Assembly (NCBI GenBank): GCA_014873095.1
Contig: CP050848.1
Location: forward strand, 3,655,850-3,719,849
Direction of reading: 5' to 3'
Length of the DNA stretch: 64,000 nt
Source of the DNA: Planctomycetales bacterium ZRK34
Lineage (GTDB): Bacteria; Planctomycetota; Phycisphaerae; Phycisphaerales; Zrk34
Part shown: one piece after another, positions 37,062 through 45,617 of the stretch
Position numbering within the stretch: the stretch's first letter is position 1
How the letters are laid out: every line of letters begins with the position of its first letter
Made by a program: the position numbers and the translations under genes
The notes under the pieces: model-generated
Told to the model about the DNA's origin: nothing
Databases searched by the model: none
Seen by the model: only the letters and a program-made list of their open reading frames with translations

Positions 37062-38084
37062 TGCCCTGTAGAAAAGCTCTGATGTTCGGCGCGTGTTCGG
37101 TTGCGCGGTTGGGTCCAAGGCGTTAGATGATGAACGATGAGCCTGACATCCAAGTCGCCACGGAGGGTGACGGCGATGGCCCTGGGGGTCGGCCGGCGGG
37201 TGCTGCCGCGCTACGGTCACCGGTTCTCGCGTCACGACTTCACGCTGCCGCAGTTGTTCGCCGTCCTCGTACTGCGGCAGTTCACACGCAACGACTATCG
37301 CGGCATCGTCGCCATGCTCATCGACTGGCCGACGCTGTGCAGCGACATGCAGCTTGCGAAGGTGCCGCACTTCACCACGCTGCAGAAGGCCGAGCGACGG
37401 CTTCTGCGCGACGCGCTGATCCGCCGCATGCTCGCGCAGACCGTGGCGCTGTTGCATCGTCATCCGGACACATCGCTGGAGACTTCGCCGCTGATCGCCG
37501 AAGCGATCGACACTGCCGCTGCCGACTCGACGGGCTTCGAACTCGACGGCGCCAGCCGATACTTTGTGCGAAGAAAAGCGCGATCGCCGGGTTTGTATCA
37601 AACCACGACCTATCGCCGATTCGCCAAACTCGGCGTCGTGGCCGATTGCGACAACCACCTGATCCTCGGCACCCACGCCACGATGGGCCCGCGCCCCGAT
37701 GTCGATCAACTGCTGCCGCTGATGGGCGGCATGTGCGTCAACGCCGTGCCGCAACGGCTGATCGCCGACGCCGGCTACGACTCCGAACCCAACCACATCC
37801 TGCTGCGCGAATACCTGAACATCACCTCGCTGATCCCCGCCACCGCCGGTCGTCCGACGCTCAAACTGCCGACCGGCAAATGGCGTTACCTCATGGCCAC
37901 CGCCTTCGACGACGAGACCTACGGCCAGCGCTGGCAGGTCGAGACCGTGATGTTCATGCTCAAGCGCCACTTTGGCTCCGCCCTGACATCACGAAAGTAT
38001 CAAACCCGCCGCCGCGAAATGAACCTCCGCGCCGTCACCCACAACCTGATGATCCTCAGATTTGCAGAGCTTTTCTACAGGGCA
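37062..38084 (+). mobile_element. IS4-family insertion sequence (complete)
   Basis: This is a 1023-base element with perfect 20-bp terminal inverted repeats, TGCCCTGTAGAAAAGCTCTG at 37062-37081 and its complement at 38065-38084. It is flanked by a 9-bp direct repeat GGTCGGGAG (37053-37061 and 38085-38093), interpreted as target duplication. The single transposase carries the IS4 signature. It sits between an AT-rich lipoprotein gene and a REP/RAYT cluster. Intact ends and duplication suggest recent insertion. Confidence 0.9.
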
Positions 38085-38156
38085 GGTCGGGAGTCGATGT
38101 TGTCAGTTGAGAAGAGCCGGGCTGGGGGCAGCCCGGCTCGGACTGATTTGGTATGA
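37137..38156 (+). CDS. IS4-family DDE transposase
   Basis: This 339-residue DDE transposase has the first Asp in AAADSTGFELDG, the second in IADAGYDSEPN, and the E in YGQRWQVETVMFMLK. The last of these fits the IS4 pattern Y-(2)-R-(3)-E-(6)-K exactly. The reading frame has no stop inside the element: it passes through the right inverted repeat (AELFYRA) and continues 23 codons into the flanking REP-like repeat before TGA. The natural protein therefore probably depends on the insertion site for its terminus. Confidence 0.9.
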   Translation: MSLTSKSPRRVTAMALGVGRRVLPRYGHRFSRHDFTLPQLFAVLVLRQFTRNDYRGIVAMLIDWPTLCSDMQLAKVPHFTTLQKAERRLLRDALIRRMLAQTVALLHRHPDTSLETSPLIAEAIDTAAADSTGFELDGASRYFVRRKARSPGLYQTTTYRRFAKLGVVADCDNHLILGTHATMGPRPDVDQLLPLMGGMCVNAVPQRLIADAGYDSEPNHILLREYLNITSLIPATAGRPTLKLPTGKWRYLMATAFDDETYGQRWQVETVMFMLKRHFGSALTSRKYQTRRREMNLRAVTHNLMILRFAELFYRAGRESMLSVEKSRAGGSPARTDLV

Positions 38157-38209
38157 AGGGGGGCGTTCGATAGGCGGGGGGAGTCCGAGCCGGCGTGCCC
38201 TCACGCCGG
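38111..38209 (+). repeat. 99-bp REP/BIME-like repeat, copy 1
   Basis: It contains a hairpin GCCGGGCT-GGGGGC-AGCCCGGC and a long-range stem GCTCGGACT / AGTCCGAGC. A second hairpin CCGGCGTG-CCCT-CACGCCGG closes the unit. The copy at 38750-38848 differs by about four bases. Both lie in the same orientation on either side of a RAYT transposase gene. The transposase reading frame of the neighbouring IS ends inside this copy. Confidence 0.85.
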
Positions 38210-38218
38210 TCTTTGTCT

Positions 38219-38734
38219 TTATGTGAGGCGCTGGCGCTTGATGTAGTTCAGCACGTTTGTGAAGTATTGCGCGTCCCACACCCATTTGATCGAGCCGCAT
38301 TCGGCCCACCAATTCGCACCGGGCGGCAGGGGCCAGCGTTGCGACAGTCCTACGCTCAAGCGTCGCTTGATCAAACGTCGAATCGTTTTTGCATCGTGTT
38401 CGCTCAATGCGGGCGACAATTCATCGACGCACTGCGCAGGTGTCAGCAGGATGTGCACGTGGTCGGGTCGCACGGCATTGATGTGGCACGTGCAGCGGGT
38501 TTTGTCACAGATAGACGGCAGCAGTTGCTCGGCGACGGCCCGCTGTGGATCGGTGAGTGTGACGGGGTCGAAGCGCAGGCGATCAAGTTCTTCTTGCTGC
38601 CAATCTTCATCGCGGCCGAGGATGGGGTCGGTGGGATGATTCAGTGAGCGGATGACGGTGCCGCGCGGGTCGCCGTGCAGGCGCATGCCGTATGCGCCGA
38701 AGGTGATGTGCAGGGCGCGGGGGTTGGAGGGCAT
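38219..38734 (-). CDS. REP-associated tyrosine transposase (RAYT, IS200/IS605 TnpA-like)
   Basis: This 171-residue Y1 HUH-type transposase has the HUH motif in RPDHVHILLTP, preceded by CTCHINAV. The C-terminal region GSIKWVWDAQYFTNVLNYIKRQR contains the likely catalytic tyrosine. It is flanked by two nearly identical palindromic repeats, the arrangement that defines RAYT modules. RAYTs are thought to process and spread REP sequences. It begins MPSNPRALHITFGAYG and lies 10 bases from copy 1 and 15 bases from copy 2. Confidence 0.85.
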   Translation of the reverse strand: MPSNPRALHITFGAYGMRLHGDPRGTVIRSLNHPTDPILGRDEDWQQEELDRLRFDPVTLTDPQRAVAEQLLPSICDKTRCTCHINAVRPDHVHILLTPAQCVDELSPALSEHDAKTIRRLIKRRLSVGLSQRWPLPPGANWWAECGSIKWVWDAQYFTNVLNYIKRQRLT

Positions 38735-38749
38735 GCAAGTTACTATACA

Positions 38750-38848
38750 GAAGAACCGGGCTGGGGGCAGCCCGGCTCGGACTGATTTGGCATGAAGGGA
38801 GTCGTTCGATAGGCGGGGGGAGTCCGAGCCGGCGTGCCCTCACGCCGG
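38750..38848 (+). repeat. 99-bp REP/BIME-like repeat, copy 2
   Basis: This is the same two-hairpin organisation as copy 1, about 95 of 99 positions identical, in the same orientation. It ends 47 bases before the DUF1080 gene start, so it may have displaced or become part of that gene's leader. Confidence 0.85.
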
Positions 38849-38895
38849 GGTTTCTCCGTTACAATGGATTCCTCCTCTTACATGGTGGGTCGATC

Positions 38896-39528
38896 ATGAA
38901 TCATGTGCGTGTTGTTGTCGGGGTCGTCGGGGTGATCGGGTTGGCTTTGTTGTCATCGTGTGCGGTGATGCCGGCGGGGTCTGAGGACTGGCAGCCGGAG
39001 GCCGGGTTTCGGAGTCTGTTTAATGGGCATGATCTGACCGGCTGGTGCTTTCGGGCTAAGACGAAGCGCGATGATCCGAAGATCGGCGAAGTGCTCGAAA
39101 CATTCGACGGCAAGACGATTTCCAGCGACCAGCGCTACTACGCCAAGGACGGCGTGTTCGTGATCGAGTTTCCCGATGAGAAGGATCGTCTGACCGGACA
39201 GATTTACACGGTCGAGCAGTTCCCCAAAGACTTCACGCTCAAGCTGGAATTTCGCGCCGGCGTCGGGGCCGACAGCGGCATCTTCATTCGTAAGCCGCAG
39301 CTTCAGTGCCGCGACTATCTGGTCGCCGGGCCGTACAAGCAACTCAAGAAGTACAAGCCGCAGGACTGGAACGCGATCCAGGTTGTTGTCCGCGACGGCG
39401 TGGCGCACTGCACCTGCAACGGCGAAGTGCTCGAAGACGCGCTCAAGCTTCCCGCAACAGGCCCGATCGGCCTCGAAGGCGACCGCGGCACCATGGAGTA
39501 CCGCCACATTCAGATTCGAGTGGACTAG
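38896..39528 (+). CDS. DUF1080 (3-keto-disaccharide hydrolase-like) lipoprotein
   Basis: This 210-residue lipoprotein has a signal ending LLSSC. The DUF1080 fold is shown by FRSLFNGHDLTGW near the start, DFTLKLEFRAGVGADSGIFIR, and DWNAIQVVVRDGVAHCTCNGEVLEDA followed by GPIGLEGDRGTMEYRHIQIR at the end. This concanavalin-like jelly-roll family is abundant in planctomycetes and linked to breakdown of oxidised glycosides. It stands alone after the RAYT module. Confidence 0.85.
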   Translation: MNHVRVVVGVVGVIGLALLSSCAVMPAGSEDWQPEAGFRSLFNGHDLTGWCFRAKTKRDDPKIGEVLETFDGKTISSDQRYYAKDGVFVIEFPDEKDRLTGQIYTVEQFPKDFTLKLEFRAGVGADSGIFIRKPQLQCRDYLVAGPYKQLKKYKPQDWNAIQVVVRDGVAHCTCNGEVLEDALKLPATGPIGLEGDRGTMEYRHIQIRVD

Positions 39529-39733
39529 ACTGAGAAAGGGTGATCTACGCATAATTCAGTTCACAGCATCTGACCGGTTGCGGTGAGAGACAGTTGTACA
39601 CATGCGCGGTGGTTGATTTTCGGGCGGGGCAGTTTGGGCTTTCGTCGGCCGTGGGGGGCGGGTAGAATCAGGTGTCGGGTTCGGGGTTTTGTGGTGGCCA
39701 CTTCAAGGCCGGGGACCGGGTCGGGAGCTTGGT

Positions 39734-40072
39734 ATGGAAATCCAATCGATCGCCAGAGAAGACGAGGTGCAGCAACTGCTGCTCAGCGGTTCATTTGACG
39801 TGGCGGAGACTTCGCGGGTCATGATGCAGTTGCACTACGCGATCGCCGGGCCGGGGCAGTCGACGATCCTCGACATGGGGGCCGTCGACTTCATGACCTC
39901 CATCGGCATCGGCTTGCTGGTCGCCTGTTACACCTCGCTGCGCAACCGCGGCAAGCAGATGGTGATGTATCACGTCAGCGACAAGATCCGGGATGTGTTC
40001 AGCAAAGCGAACATCACGCAGTTGATCCCGATCGTCGACGACGAAGCCGCGGCGCTTGCGGCAGTGAACTGA
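39734..40072 (+). CDS. STAS-domain anti-sigma factor antagonist
   Basis: This 112-residue STAS domain begins MEIQSIAREDEVQQLLLSGSFDVAETSRV. It has STILDMGAVDFMTSIGIGLLVACYTSLRNRGKQMVMYHV, in which the Ser in MTSIGIGLL is at the usual phospho-serine position. The chosen ATG has GGGAG upstream. Such proteins act in partner switching with a serine kinase and a PP2C phosphatase; neither is adjacent. Confidence 0.88.
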   Translation: MEIQSIAREDEVQQLLLSGSFDVAETSRVMMQLHYAIAGPGQSTILDMGAVDFMTSIGIGLLVACYTSLRNRGKQMVMYHVSDKIRDVFSKANITQLIPIVDDEAAALAAVN

Positions 40073-40109
40073 ACCACCCCGAAGAACCGGGACGCCCTCG
40101 GCAGGAGGG

Positions 40110-40919
40110 TTACTTTGTCAATGCGCGGCGCATCTCGGCGGGGCGATTGGTGGTGATCGAATCGAAGCCGAGTTCAGCAAACTGTCGGGCGGCGGCGGGG
40201 TCGTTAATGGTCCAGCAATGCAGGGCATAGCCGGCTTGCCGCAGCGCGGCGACGAAGGCGGGTGTGATCACCTGCGGATTGGCGTGGGTGTCAAGACCGT
40301 CGGCACCGCAGGCTTTGAGTTTATCGAGCATCTGTTGGAGCGTGGGGGTCCATGTGCCGGTTTCCTTGTTTTGCTTGTAGCTGATCAACAGCCAGGCGGG
40401 GATATCGGGCAACAGGCGTTTTGATTCGCGGATGACTGCGTCGTTGAAGCTGATGATGCGAATGCGCTGACGCAGGGCGGGCCGGGCGGCGAGTCTGGTT
40501 TTCAGAGGCGCGATCAGTTCCGGGCCGCTTTTGACTTCGAGTATGAAAAGCCCTTCGGATGGGGCGGTGTCGAGCCACTGGTCGAGCGTCGGGATACGCT
40601 GACCGACGTATTGCGGACCTTTGAAAGCACCGGCGTCGAGGGCCTGTAGCTCGGCGAGGGTGGATCGGTCCACCCGGCGGTCAATGCCGGTGGTGCGCTG
40701 GGTGGTTTTATCGTGGATACAGACGATGTGGCCGTCGGCAGTGAGGTAGAAGTCGCCCTCGATGCCGTCGGCCTGCTGCCGCCAGGCGAGTTCGGCGGCG
40801 GCAAGCGTATTCTCCGGCGCCTGATCTGACGCCCCGCGATGGGCGATGATCAGCGGCTTGGTGTCCGCCATCAGGGTGGCGGCGGTCAAGCAGACAGTCG
40901 CGACGATCAAGCGTGTCAT
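40110..40919 (-). CDS. Secreted glycerophosphodiester phosphodiesterase
   Basis: This 269-residue protein has a signal peptide (MTRLIVATVCLTAATLMAD). GDPD motifs are AHRGASDQAPENTLAA, DGIEGDFYLTADGHIVCIHDKTTQRTTG, FILEVKSG, and GYALHCWTINDPAAARQFAELGFDSITTNRP. It splits glycerophosphodiesters to alcohol and glycerol 3-phosphate in the periplasm, a possible phosphate-scavenging role consistent with the pst operon, although unlinked. Confidence 0.92.
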   Translation of the reverse strand: MTRLIVATVCLTAATLMADTKPLIIAHRGASDQAPENTLAAAELAWRQQADGIEGDFYLTADGHIVCIHDKTTQRTTGIDRRVDRSTLAELQALDAGAFKGPQYVGQRIPTLDQWLDTAPSEGLFILEVKSGPELIAPLKTRLAARPALRQRIRIISFNDAVIRESKRLLPDIPAWLLISYKQNKETGTWTPTLQQMLDKLKACGADGLDTHANPQVITPAFVAALRQAGYALHCWTINDPAAARQFAELGFDSITTNRPAEMRRALTK

Positions 40920-41120
40920 AGAGAAACCTCACAGACAGTGGAACCGGGACAACGTTGAGGCCGGCTGTGGTGTTGCATGGTGTCGTTGGTTCGGATTGTA
41001 TGGGCGTAATACCGAGGGCCGGCGCATTCAGCGGCAGCAGTGATAAAGTTGTGCGTGGTGGCGACCGAAATATGCGGCAGTGTGTTTGAGTGTTGATTCT
41101 TTACTCTCTGGGGAAATCTG

Positions 41121-41498
41121 ATGTCTCGATTCACCATGGATATGTTTGCGTCGTCGGACTATCAGCAGCATCTTCGGCTTTGTGAAATCGCATCGCGGCA
41201 GCGCGTGCTCATCGGCACGATCGGGATGTACATGGCGGCGTTATTGGCACAATTTCTAGTGCCGCCGCAGTTGCGGATTGTCGTGGCGGGGGTCGGCCTG
41301 GTCACGATGCTGTTGACGCCGATTGCCATACTTCGATTGGCGACGCAATTATACAGGCCGCTGGTGGTGGGCCTGCTGACGCTGATTGGCATTGTGCCCT
41401 TGCTGGGGTTGATTTCGTTGTACCTGGTGAACAAGAAAGCCACCGCCACGCTACGCGCGGCAGGTATCCGCGTCGGTGTGCTCGGCGCACTGGTCTGA
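41121..41498 (+). CDS. Hypothetical membrane protein
   Basis: This 125-residue protein has about three hydrophobic helices (IGTIGMYMAALLAQFL, LRIVVAGVGLVTMLLTPIAIL, PLVVGLLTLIGIVPLLGLISLYLV) followed by KKATATLRAAGIRVGVLG. It resembles small planctomycete membrane proteins of unknown function. A GGGGAAATCTG site precedes the ATG. Confidence 0.65.
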   Translation: MSRFTMDMFASSDYQQHLRLCEIASRQRVLIGTIGMYMAALLAQFLVPPQLRIVVAGVGLVTMLLTPIAILRLATQLYRPLVVGLLTLIGIVPLLGLISLYLVNKKATATLRAAGIRVGVLGALV

Positions 41499-41599
41499 AT
41501 CGATCTCCCGCCAGCACCGCGTAACACTCATCGTGTGGAAACATTCGGCCGGGGTTGGTCGCTGTCGCGCTGCACTGTTCGGCGTGGTACAGTGATGTC

Positions 41600-42187
41600 A
41601 TGTTGGAGCCGGCAGATTGGCTGAAGGTTGATGTGCGCAGCGGTGCGGGGCGATCGCTGAAGGCGCCGTTGTTCCGGGCGATCGGGGTGAAGAAGGGGTA
41701 CAGGCCACGCGTGCTGGATGCGACAGCGGGGTACGGGATCGATGCATGGTTGATGGCGGCGGCGGGGTGTGAGGTCGTTGCCGTCGAGCGCGTGGCAGAG
41801 GTTTACAAGGCGCTGGAAAAGTCACACGCCGCGGCGCGGGCGGTCGAGCCGGAGACCGCGGGGCGGATCACGTTGCGGTTTGGTGATGCGTTGGATGTGA
41901 TGCGGGATGTTGATGCGGTGGATGTGATTTACATGGACCCGATGTTTGCGGCTGAGCGGAAGGCCGCTCCAAAGCGGGCGATGGTAGAACTGGCCGAGGC
42001 GGTGGGCGGTGAGGCGGATATTGATGAGGTGGGACGCGTGGCGGCGGCGGGATTACGGATCGCGCGACGGCGCATGGTGATCAAGCGAGCGGCACGAGCG
42101 CCGGCGATCGAACTGCCGGACGGACGAGCGGCGGACGTGGTGTATCAGGGACGCGGGTTTCGATTTGATGTGTACGTGAACAAGTGA
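41600..42187 (+). CDS. rsmJ: 16S rRNA (guanine-N2)-methyltransferase RsmJ
   Basis: This 195-residue SAM-dependent methyltransferase has DATAGYGIDAWLMAAAGCEVVAVER (SAM site), the catalytic-type DVIYMDPMFAAERKAAPKRAM characteristic of RsmJ, and a final GRGFRFDVYVNK. RsmJ methylates G1516 of 16S rRNA (E. coli numbering). ATG 41600 is preferred to an in-frame GTG 45 bases upstream. It is somewhat shorter than the E. coli enzyme (250). Confidence 0.85.
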   Translation: MLEPADWLKVDVRSGAGRSLKAPLFRAIGVKKGYRPRVLDATAGYGIDAWLMAAAGCEVVAVERVAEVYKALEKSHAAARAVEPETAGRITLRFGDALDVMRDVDAVDVIYMDPMFAAERKAAPKRAMVELAEAVGGEADIDEVGRVAAAGLRIARRRMVIKRAARAPAIELPDGRAADVVYQGRGFRFDVYVNK

Positions 42188-42221
42188 CCCGACACGAGCA
42201 GCGCGCTTTTTGGTCAATGAT

Positions 42222-43298
42222 TCAACCGGCGGCGGGGGCGGTATTGGAATCAGACCCGGCGAACACACGACGCTGCAGACGCAGGGCGACCGAGACCAGC
42301 CCGATCAGCACGGGCACTTCAACCAGCGGCCCGATCACCGCGGCGAAGGCGGCGCCCGAGTCAATGCCGAACACGGCAATCGCCACCGCGATGGCCAACT
42401 CGAAATTGTTGCTGGCGGCGGTGAACGACAGCGTGGCCGTCTTCGAGTAGTCCGCCCCGACGGCTTTACCCATGAAGAAGCTGACGATGAACATGACCAC
42501 GAAGTAAATCAGCAGCGGCACGGCGATCAGCCCCACGTCCATCGGTAGCTGCACGATGCGGTCGCCCTTGAAAATGAACATCGCCAGAATCGTCGCCAGC
42601 AAGGCGGCGAGCGTCAGCGGACTGATCGCGGGGATGAAAGTCTTTTCATACCATTCGCGCGACTTGACCCGCAACAGGGTGAAGCGTGTGATGAGCCCTG
42701 CGGCGAATGGGATGCCGAGGTAGATCGCAACACTGGTGGCGATCTGACCCATTGTGATGGCGACGACGCTGCCTTCGAGGCCGAACAGCGGCGGCAGAAG
42801 CGTCACGAATACCCACGCATACACACTGTAAAACAGAATCTGAAACACGCTGTTGAAGGCGACCAGGCCGGCACAGTATTCGGTGTCGCCCTTGGCGAGT
42901 TGATTCCACACGATGACCATGGCGATGCACCGCGCCAGGCCGATGAGGATGAGGCCAACCATGTATTCCGGGTGGTTGTGCAGGAAGAGGATCGCCAGGG
43001 CGAACATGAGGATCGGGCCGATGATCCAGTTCTGCACGAGCGAGAGTCCGAGCACCTTCCAGTCGCGAAACACGTCGCCGAGTTCTTCGTACTTCACCTT
43101 CGCCAGCGGCGGGTACATCATGATGATGAGACCGATGGCGATGGGGATATTGGTCGTGCCGACGCTGAGGGCGTTGATGGCGTCTTTGGCGGCAGGCAGG
43201 AAGTATCCGATGCCGACGCCGAGCGCCATGGCCGCGAAAATCCACACGGTCAGGTAGCGGTCGAGAAAGCTGAGTTTGCGGGTCAGGTGTTCAGACAT
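42222..43298 (-). CDS. Arsenite efflux permease, ACR3 family
   Basis: This 358-residue permease has ten hydrophobic segments. It shows the ACR3 features [51 protein letters not shown] and [19 protein letters not shown] with the conserved cysteine. It exports As(III). It is the last gene of the minus-strand ars operon and so works with ArsC, which supplies arsenite. Confidence 0.93.
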   Translation of the reverse strand: MSEHLTRKLSFLDRYLTVWIFAAMALGVGIGYFLPAAKDAINALSVGTTNIPIAIGLIIMMYPPLAKVKYEELGDVFRDWKVLGLSLVQNWIIGPILMFALAILFLHNHPEYMVGLILIGLARCIAMVIVWNQLAKGDTEYCAGLVAFNSVFQILFYSVYAWVFVTLLPPLFGLEGSVVAITMGQIATSVAIYLGIPFAAGLITRFTLLRVKSREWYEKTFIPAISPLTLAALLATILAMFIFKGDRIVQLPMDVGLIAVPLLIYFVVMFIVSFFMGKAVGADYSKTATLSFTAASNNFELAIAVAIAVFGIDSGAAFAAVIGPLVEVPVLIGLVSVALRLQRRVFAGSDSNTAPAAG

Positions 43299-43313
43299 GA
43301 ACGGTTCCGTGGA

Positions 43314-43682
43314 TCAGTCTTCGGCCAGCGCGGCCCGAGCGGCGTCGTGCACTTTGGCGATGTCTGCTTGGGTGGCGCGGCCTTTGTTCTTTTCGATACC
43401 GAGTTCGGTGATGCGAACGTGACGGATGTGCGGCAGGTTCTGCGTTTCGGCGATGCGTCGGCCGCAGTTGTTCGGACAACCGTCAAGAATCAACGTACGC
43501 GACGCCTTGCGGGCTTTACCGAGCATCGACGGAATCGCCGCGCCGACGCCGGCCATGCAAAACATCGATCCGATGCCTTCTTCGGCAAGTTGTCGAGCCG
43601 CCTGGTCCGCCGCCTCGGCGACATTGGATCCGCCCGAGCAGGCGTAGATCAGCACATTGTTGGATTCGGTTGCGTCGGTCAT
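43314..43682 (-). CDS. DGC-domain putative zinc-binding protein of the ars operon
   Basis: This 122-residue protein contains LIYACSGGSNVAEAADQAARQLAEEG and RTLILDGCPNNCGRRIAE, the DGC signature with paired cysteines. The ATG at 43682 has GGGAGG upstream; the longer open frame overlaps arsM. The family is often found beside arsenic or other metal-resistance genes but its role is not established. Thiol chemistry with arsenite is an inference. Confidence 0.82.
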   Translation of the reverse strand: MTDATESNNVLIYACSGGSNVAEAADQAARQLAEEGIGSMFCMAGVGAAIPSMLGKARKASRTLILDGCPNNCGRRIAETQNLPHIRHVRITELGIEKNKGRATQADIAKVHDAARAALAED

Positions 43683-43714
43683 GTGGACCTCCCTGATCGC
43701 AGGTCGTGAGTCTT

Positions 43715-44623
43715 TTACCCGCAGCACCGACATCCGGCGCGTCGAGCATGAACATCCAGGCTTGTGATGTAATCGGCCGGGGTCGAGCCGTCCGGCAGCA
43801 GTTCCGCAATCCGCTTGTACAACGGATCGCCCGCCGCGCATAGTGCCTGCACATACTGCGGCTTGGGGATCAGTTCCACCTGCGTCAGTCCGGCCGCTTC
43901 GACCATCGCGCGGTACTCATCCACGAGCACTGCACCGGCGACGCATCCGACCATCGCTTCAAACATCGAGCGGACAGAGTCCGGCAGTGGTTTGAGCAGG
44001 GCCATGTCGGAAGCGGCCACTTTGCCGCCGGGTTTGAGCACGCGGGCGATCTCGCTCCAGACCCGAGCTTTGTCCGGCGAAAGATTGATCACGCAATTGC
44101 TGATCACGACATCAACGGTGGCGTCGGCGATGGGCAGATGTTCGATCTCGCCGAGTCGGAATTCGACATTGTCGAGTCCTGTCGCGGCGGCGTAGCCGGT
44201 GGTGTTGTTCCGGGCTTTGGTGAGCATCTCGGGGGTCATGTCCACACCGATGACGCGACCAGTCGGGCCGACCTTGGGGCCGGCAAGGAAGACATCGAAT
44301 CCGCCGCCGGCGCCGAGGTCGACGACGACCTGCCCCGGCTCGAGGGCTGCGATGGCGGTGGGATTGCCGCAGGAAAGGCCCATGTTGGCGCCTTCGGGAA
44401 GGGCTTCGATCTGTTCACGATCGTAGCCGAGTTGTTCGGCGAGTTGGTCGTTTGTCAACGGCGCTTTGGCGGTCGAGCCGCAACAGCCGCCACCGGATGG
44501 GGCGGTCACGGTCGAGAGCACACCTGTGGCGGCGATCTGTGCGTAGCCATCGCGGACACCGTCGCGGGTGGTATGGTTGGTATTGGGAGCGTTGTCGGTA
44601 TTGTTTTGGTCACAGCAACCCAT
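43715..44623 (-). CDS. arsM: Arsenite S-adenosylmethionine methyltransferase ArsM
   Basis: This 302-residue methyltransferase has a cysteine-rich N-terminal region (GGGCCGS) and [35 protein letters not shown]. The [11 protein letters not shown] and GCVAGA cysteine motifs are arranged as in ArsM. It ends with two CC-type pairs (CRCCG). It methylates As(III) stepwise. It lies 13 bases after arsC. Confidence 0.9.
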   Translation of the reverse strand: MGCCDQNNTDNAPNTNHTTRDGVRDGYAQIAATGVLSTVTAPSGGGCCGSTAKAPLTNDQLAEQLGYDREQIEALPEGANMGLSCGNPTAIAALEPGQVVVDLGAGGGFDVFLAGPKVGPTGRVIGVDMTPEMLTKARNNTTGYAAATGLDNVEFRLGEIEHLPIADATVDVVISNCVINLSPDKARVWSEIARVLKPGGKVAASDMALLKPLPDSVRSMFEAMVGCVAGAVLVDEYRAMVEAAGLTQVELIPKPQYVQALCAAGDPLYKRIAELLPDGSTPADYITSLDVHARRAGCRCCG

Positions 44624-44636
44624 GGGTGGGGTTCCT

Positions 44637-45071
44637 TTACGGAGTAATCAGGTCGTTGATCGTGGCTGGCAGTGTCTGCACGTAGTCACGGATTTCATCA
44701 CGCACGCGGCGGTAGTGATCCAGCGCTTTTTCGGGATTGGTTTCCGCCTTGGCGAGCTTCGGGGGATCGTCGAACCCATGATGAATCACACGGGCGGAGC
44801 CGGGAAACACGGGGCAGTTTTCATCGGCATGACTGCAGACGGTGATGACCAGGTCCAGCGGGATATCGCGTAGATCATCGAGGGTTTTGGAAGTATGTGA
44901 GGAGATGTCGACACCCGCTTCAGCCATGACGGCGACGGCGCTGGGGTTCAGCCCATGGGTTTCGATGCCGGCAGAGTAAGTGTTCACACGATCGCCGAGC
45001 AGGTGTCGGGCCCAGCCCTCAGCCATCTGCGAGCGGCAGGAGTTGCCGGTACACAGGAAAAGAATGTTCAT
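44637..45071 (-). CDS. arsC: Arsenate reductase, low-molecular-weight phosphatase type
   Basis: This 144-residue thioredoxin-type ArsC has the P-loop LCTGNSCRSQMAEGW with the nucleophilic Cys, and redox cysteines in VITVCSHADENCPVFP. It reduces arsenate to arsenite. ATG 45071 overlaps the arsR stop (ATGA on the minus strand); the longer open frame is a shadow of arsR. Confidence 0.93.
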   Translation of the reverse strand: MNILFLCTGNSCRSQMAEGWARHLLGDRVNTYSAGIETHGLNPSAVAVMAEAGVDISSHTSKTLDDLRDIPLDLVITVCSHADENCPVFPGSARVIHHGFDDPPKLAKAETNPEKALDHYRRVRDEIRDYVQTLPATINDLITP

Positions 45072-45433
45072 TTTCCGCTGTAGCATGCGGTCAGCTCCTG
45101 CGGGTCTTTCTTGCGGGTGCAGCAGAGTTTCTTGGCGTCGCGGTGCAGGGCGGGATCGTCTTCCAGGTGGCTGATCACCCAACGCAGGGCCTCGCGTGCA
45201 GCGGGGGTCGTATCCTGCTCAGCCAGGCGGTAGTAGTGCCAGCGGCCCTCCTTGCGGCGGTGGATCAACCCGGCGTCGTAGAGGATGCTCATGTGCTTGG
45301 AGATCGTCGACGGCGACAGTTCCAGCACGTCGATGAGTTGGCACAGACACAACTCGCCGCTGGACAGCAGCATGAGCGTTCGCAGTCGGGTTTCATCCGC
45401 CAGGGCTTTGGTCAGTGACAGCATCTGCTTCAT
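45068..45433 (-). CDS. arsR: ArsR arsenic-responsive repressor
   Basis: This 121-residue winged-helix protein has the arsenic-binding ELCLCQLIDVLELSPSTISKHMSILYDAGLIHRRKEGRWHYYRL, with the ELCxC pair in the DNA-recognition unit, and further cysteines near the C terminus (KKLCCTRKKD). It is the first gene of the operon and follows an evident operator. It is expected to leave DNA when As(III) or Sb(III) binds. Confidence 0.93.
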   Translation of the reverse strand: MKQMLSLTKALADETRLRTLMLLSSGELCLCQLIDVLELSPSTISKHMSILYDAGLIHRRKEGRWHYYRLAEQDTTPAAREALRWVISHLEDDPALHRDAKKLCCTRKKDPQELTACYSGK

Positions 45434-45446
45434 TGCTGGCTCCGAT

Positions 45447-45466
45447 ACTTCGTCAACTAACGAAGT
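45447..45466. promoter_or_regulatory. ArsR operator
   Basis: The inverted repeat ACTTCGT-N6-ACGAAGT lies 13 bases upstream of the arsR start, with further matching edges (GATA/TATC). Position and form suit autoregulation of the ars operon by ArsR. Confidence 0.7.
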
Positions 45467-45543
45467 GTATCCGATGCAGACAACCAGTCAAATCAGCACG
45501 GGTTTTTGCTGTTTGATTTAGATGGCGGTTGGCTAAACAACCG

Positions 45544-45586
45544 CCGCGGGCGGAAGAAACACGGCAATCGTATCTTCCGCCCGCGG
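45544..45586. repeat. 14-bp perfect inverted repeat between arsR and the GST gene
   Basis: Arms CCGCGGGCGGAAGA and TCTTCCGCCCGCGG are separated by 15 bases. Just upstream lies GGCTAAACA, which also edges the palindrome inside hemW, so it may belong to the same dispersed family. It has no U-tract and lies 32 bases downstream of the GST stop. Confidence 0.55.
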
Positions 45587-45617
45587 CATCAGAGGGAGGT
45601 TCGGATGATGAGGGTGG

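Noticed and set aside
37127-38110. Second long frame (327 residues) in the insertion sequence
   Set aside because: It overlaps the true transposase in another frame and lacks the DDE and IS4 signatures. No slippery site for programmed frameshifting was found.
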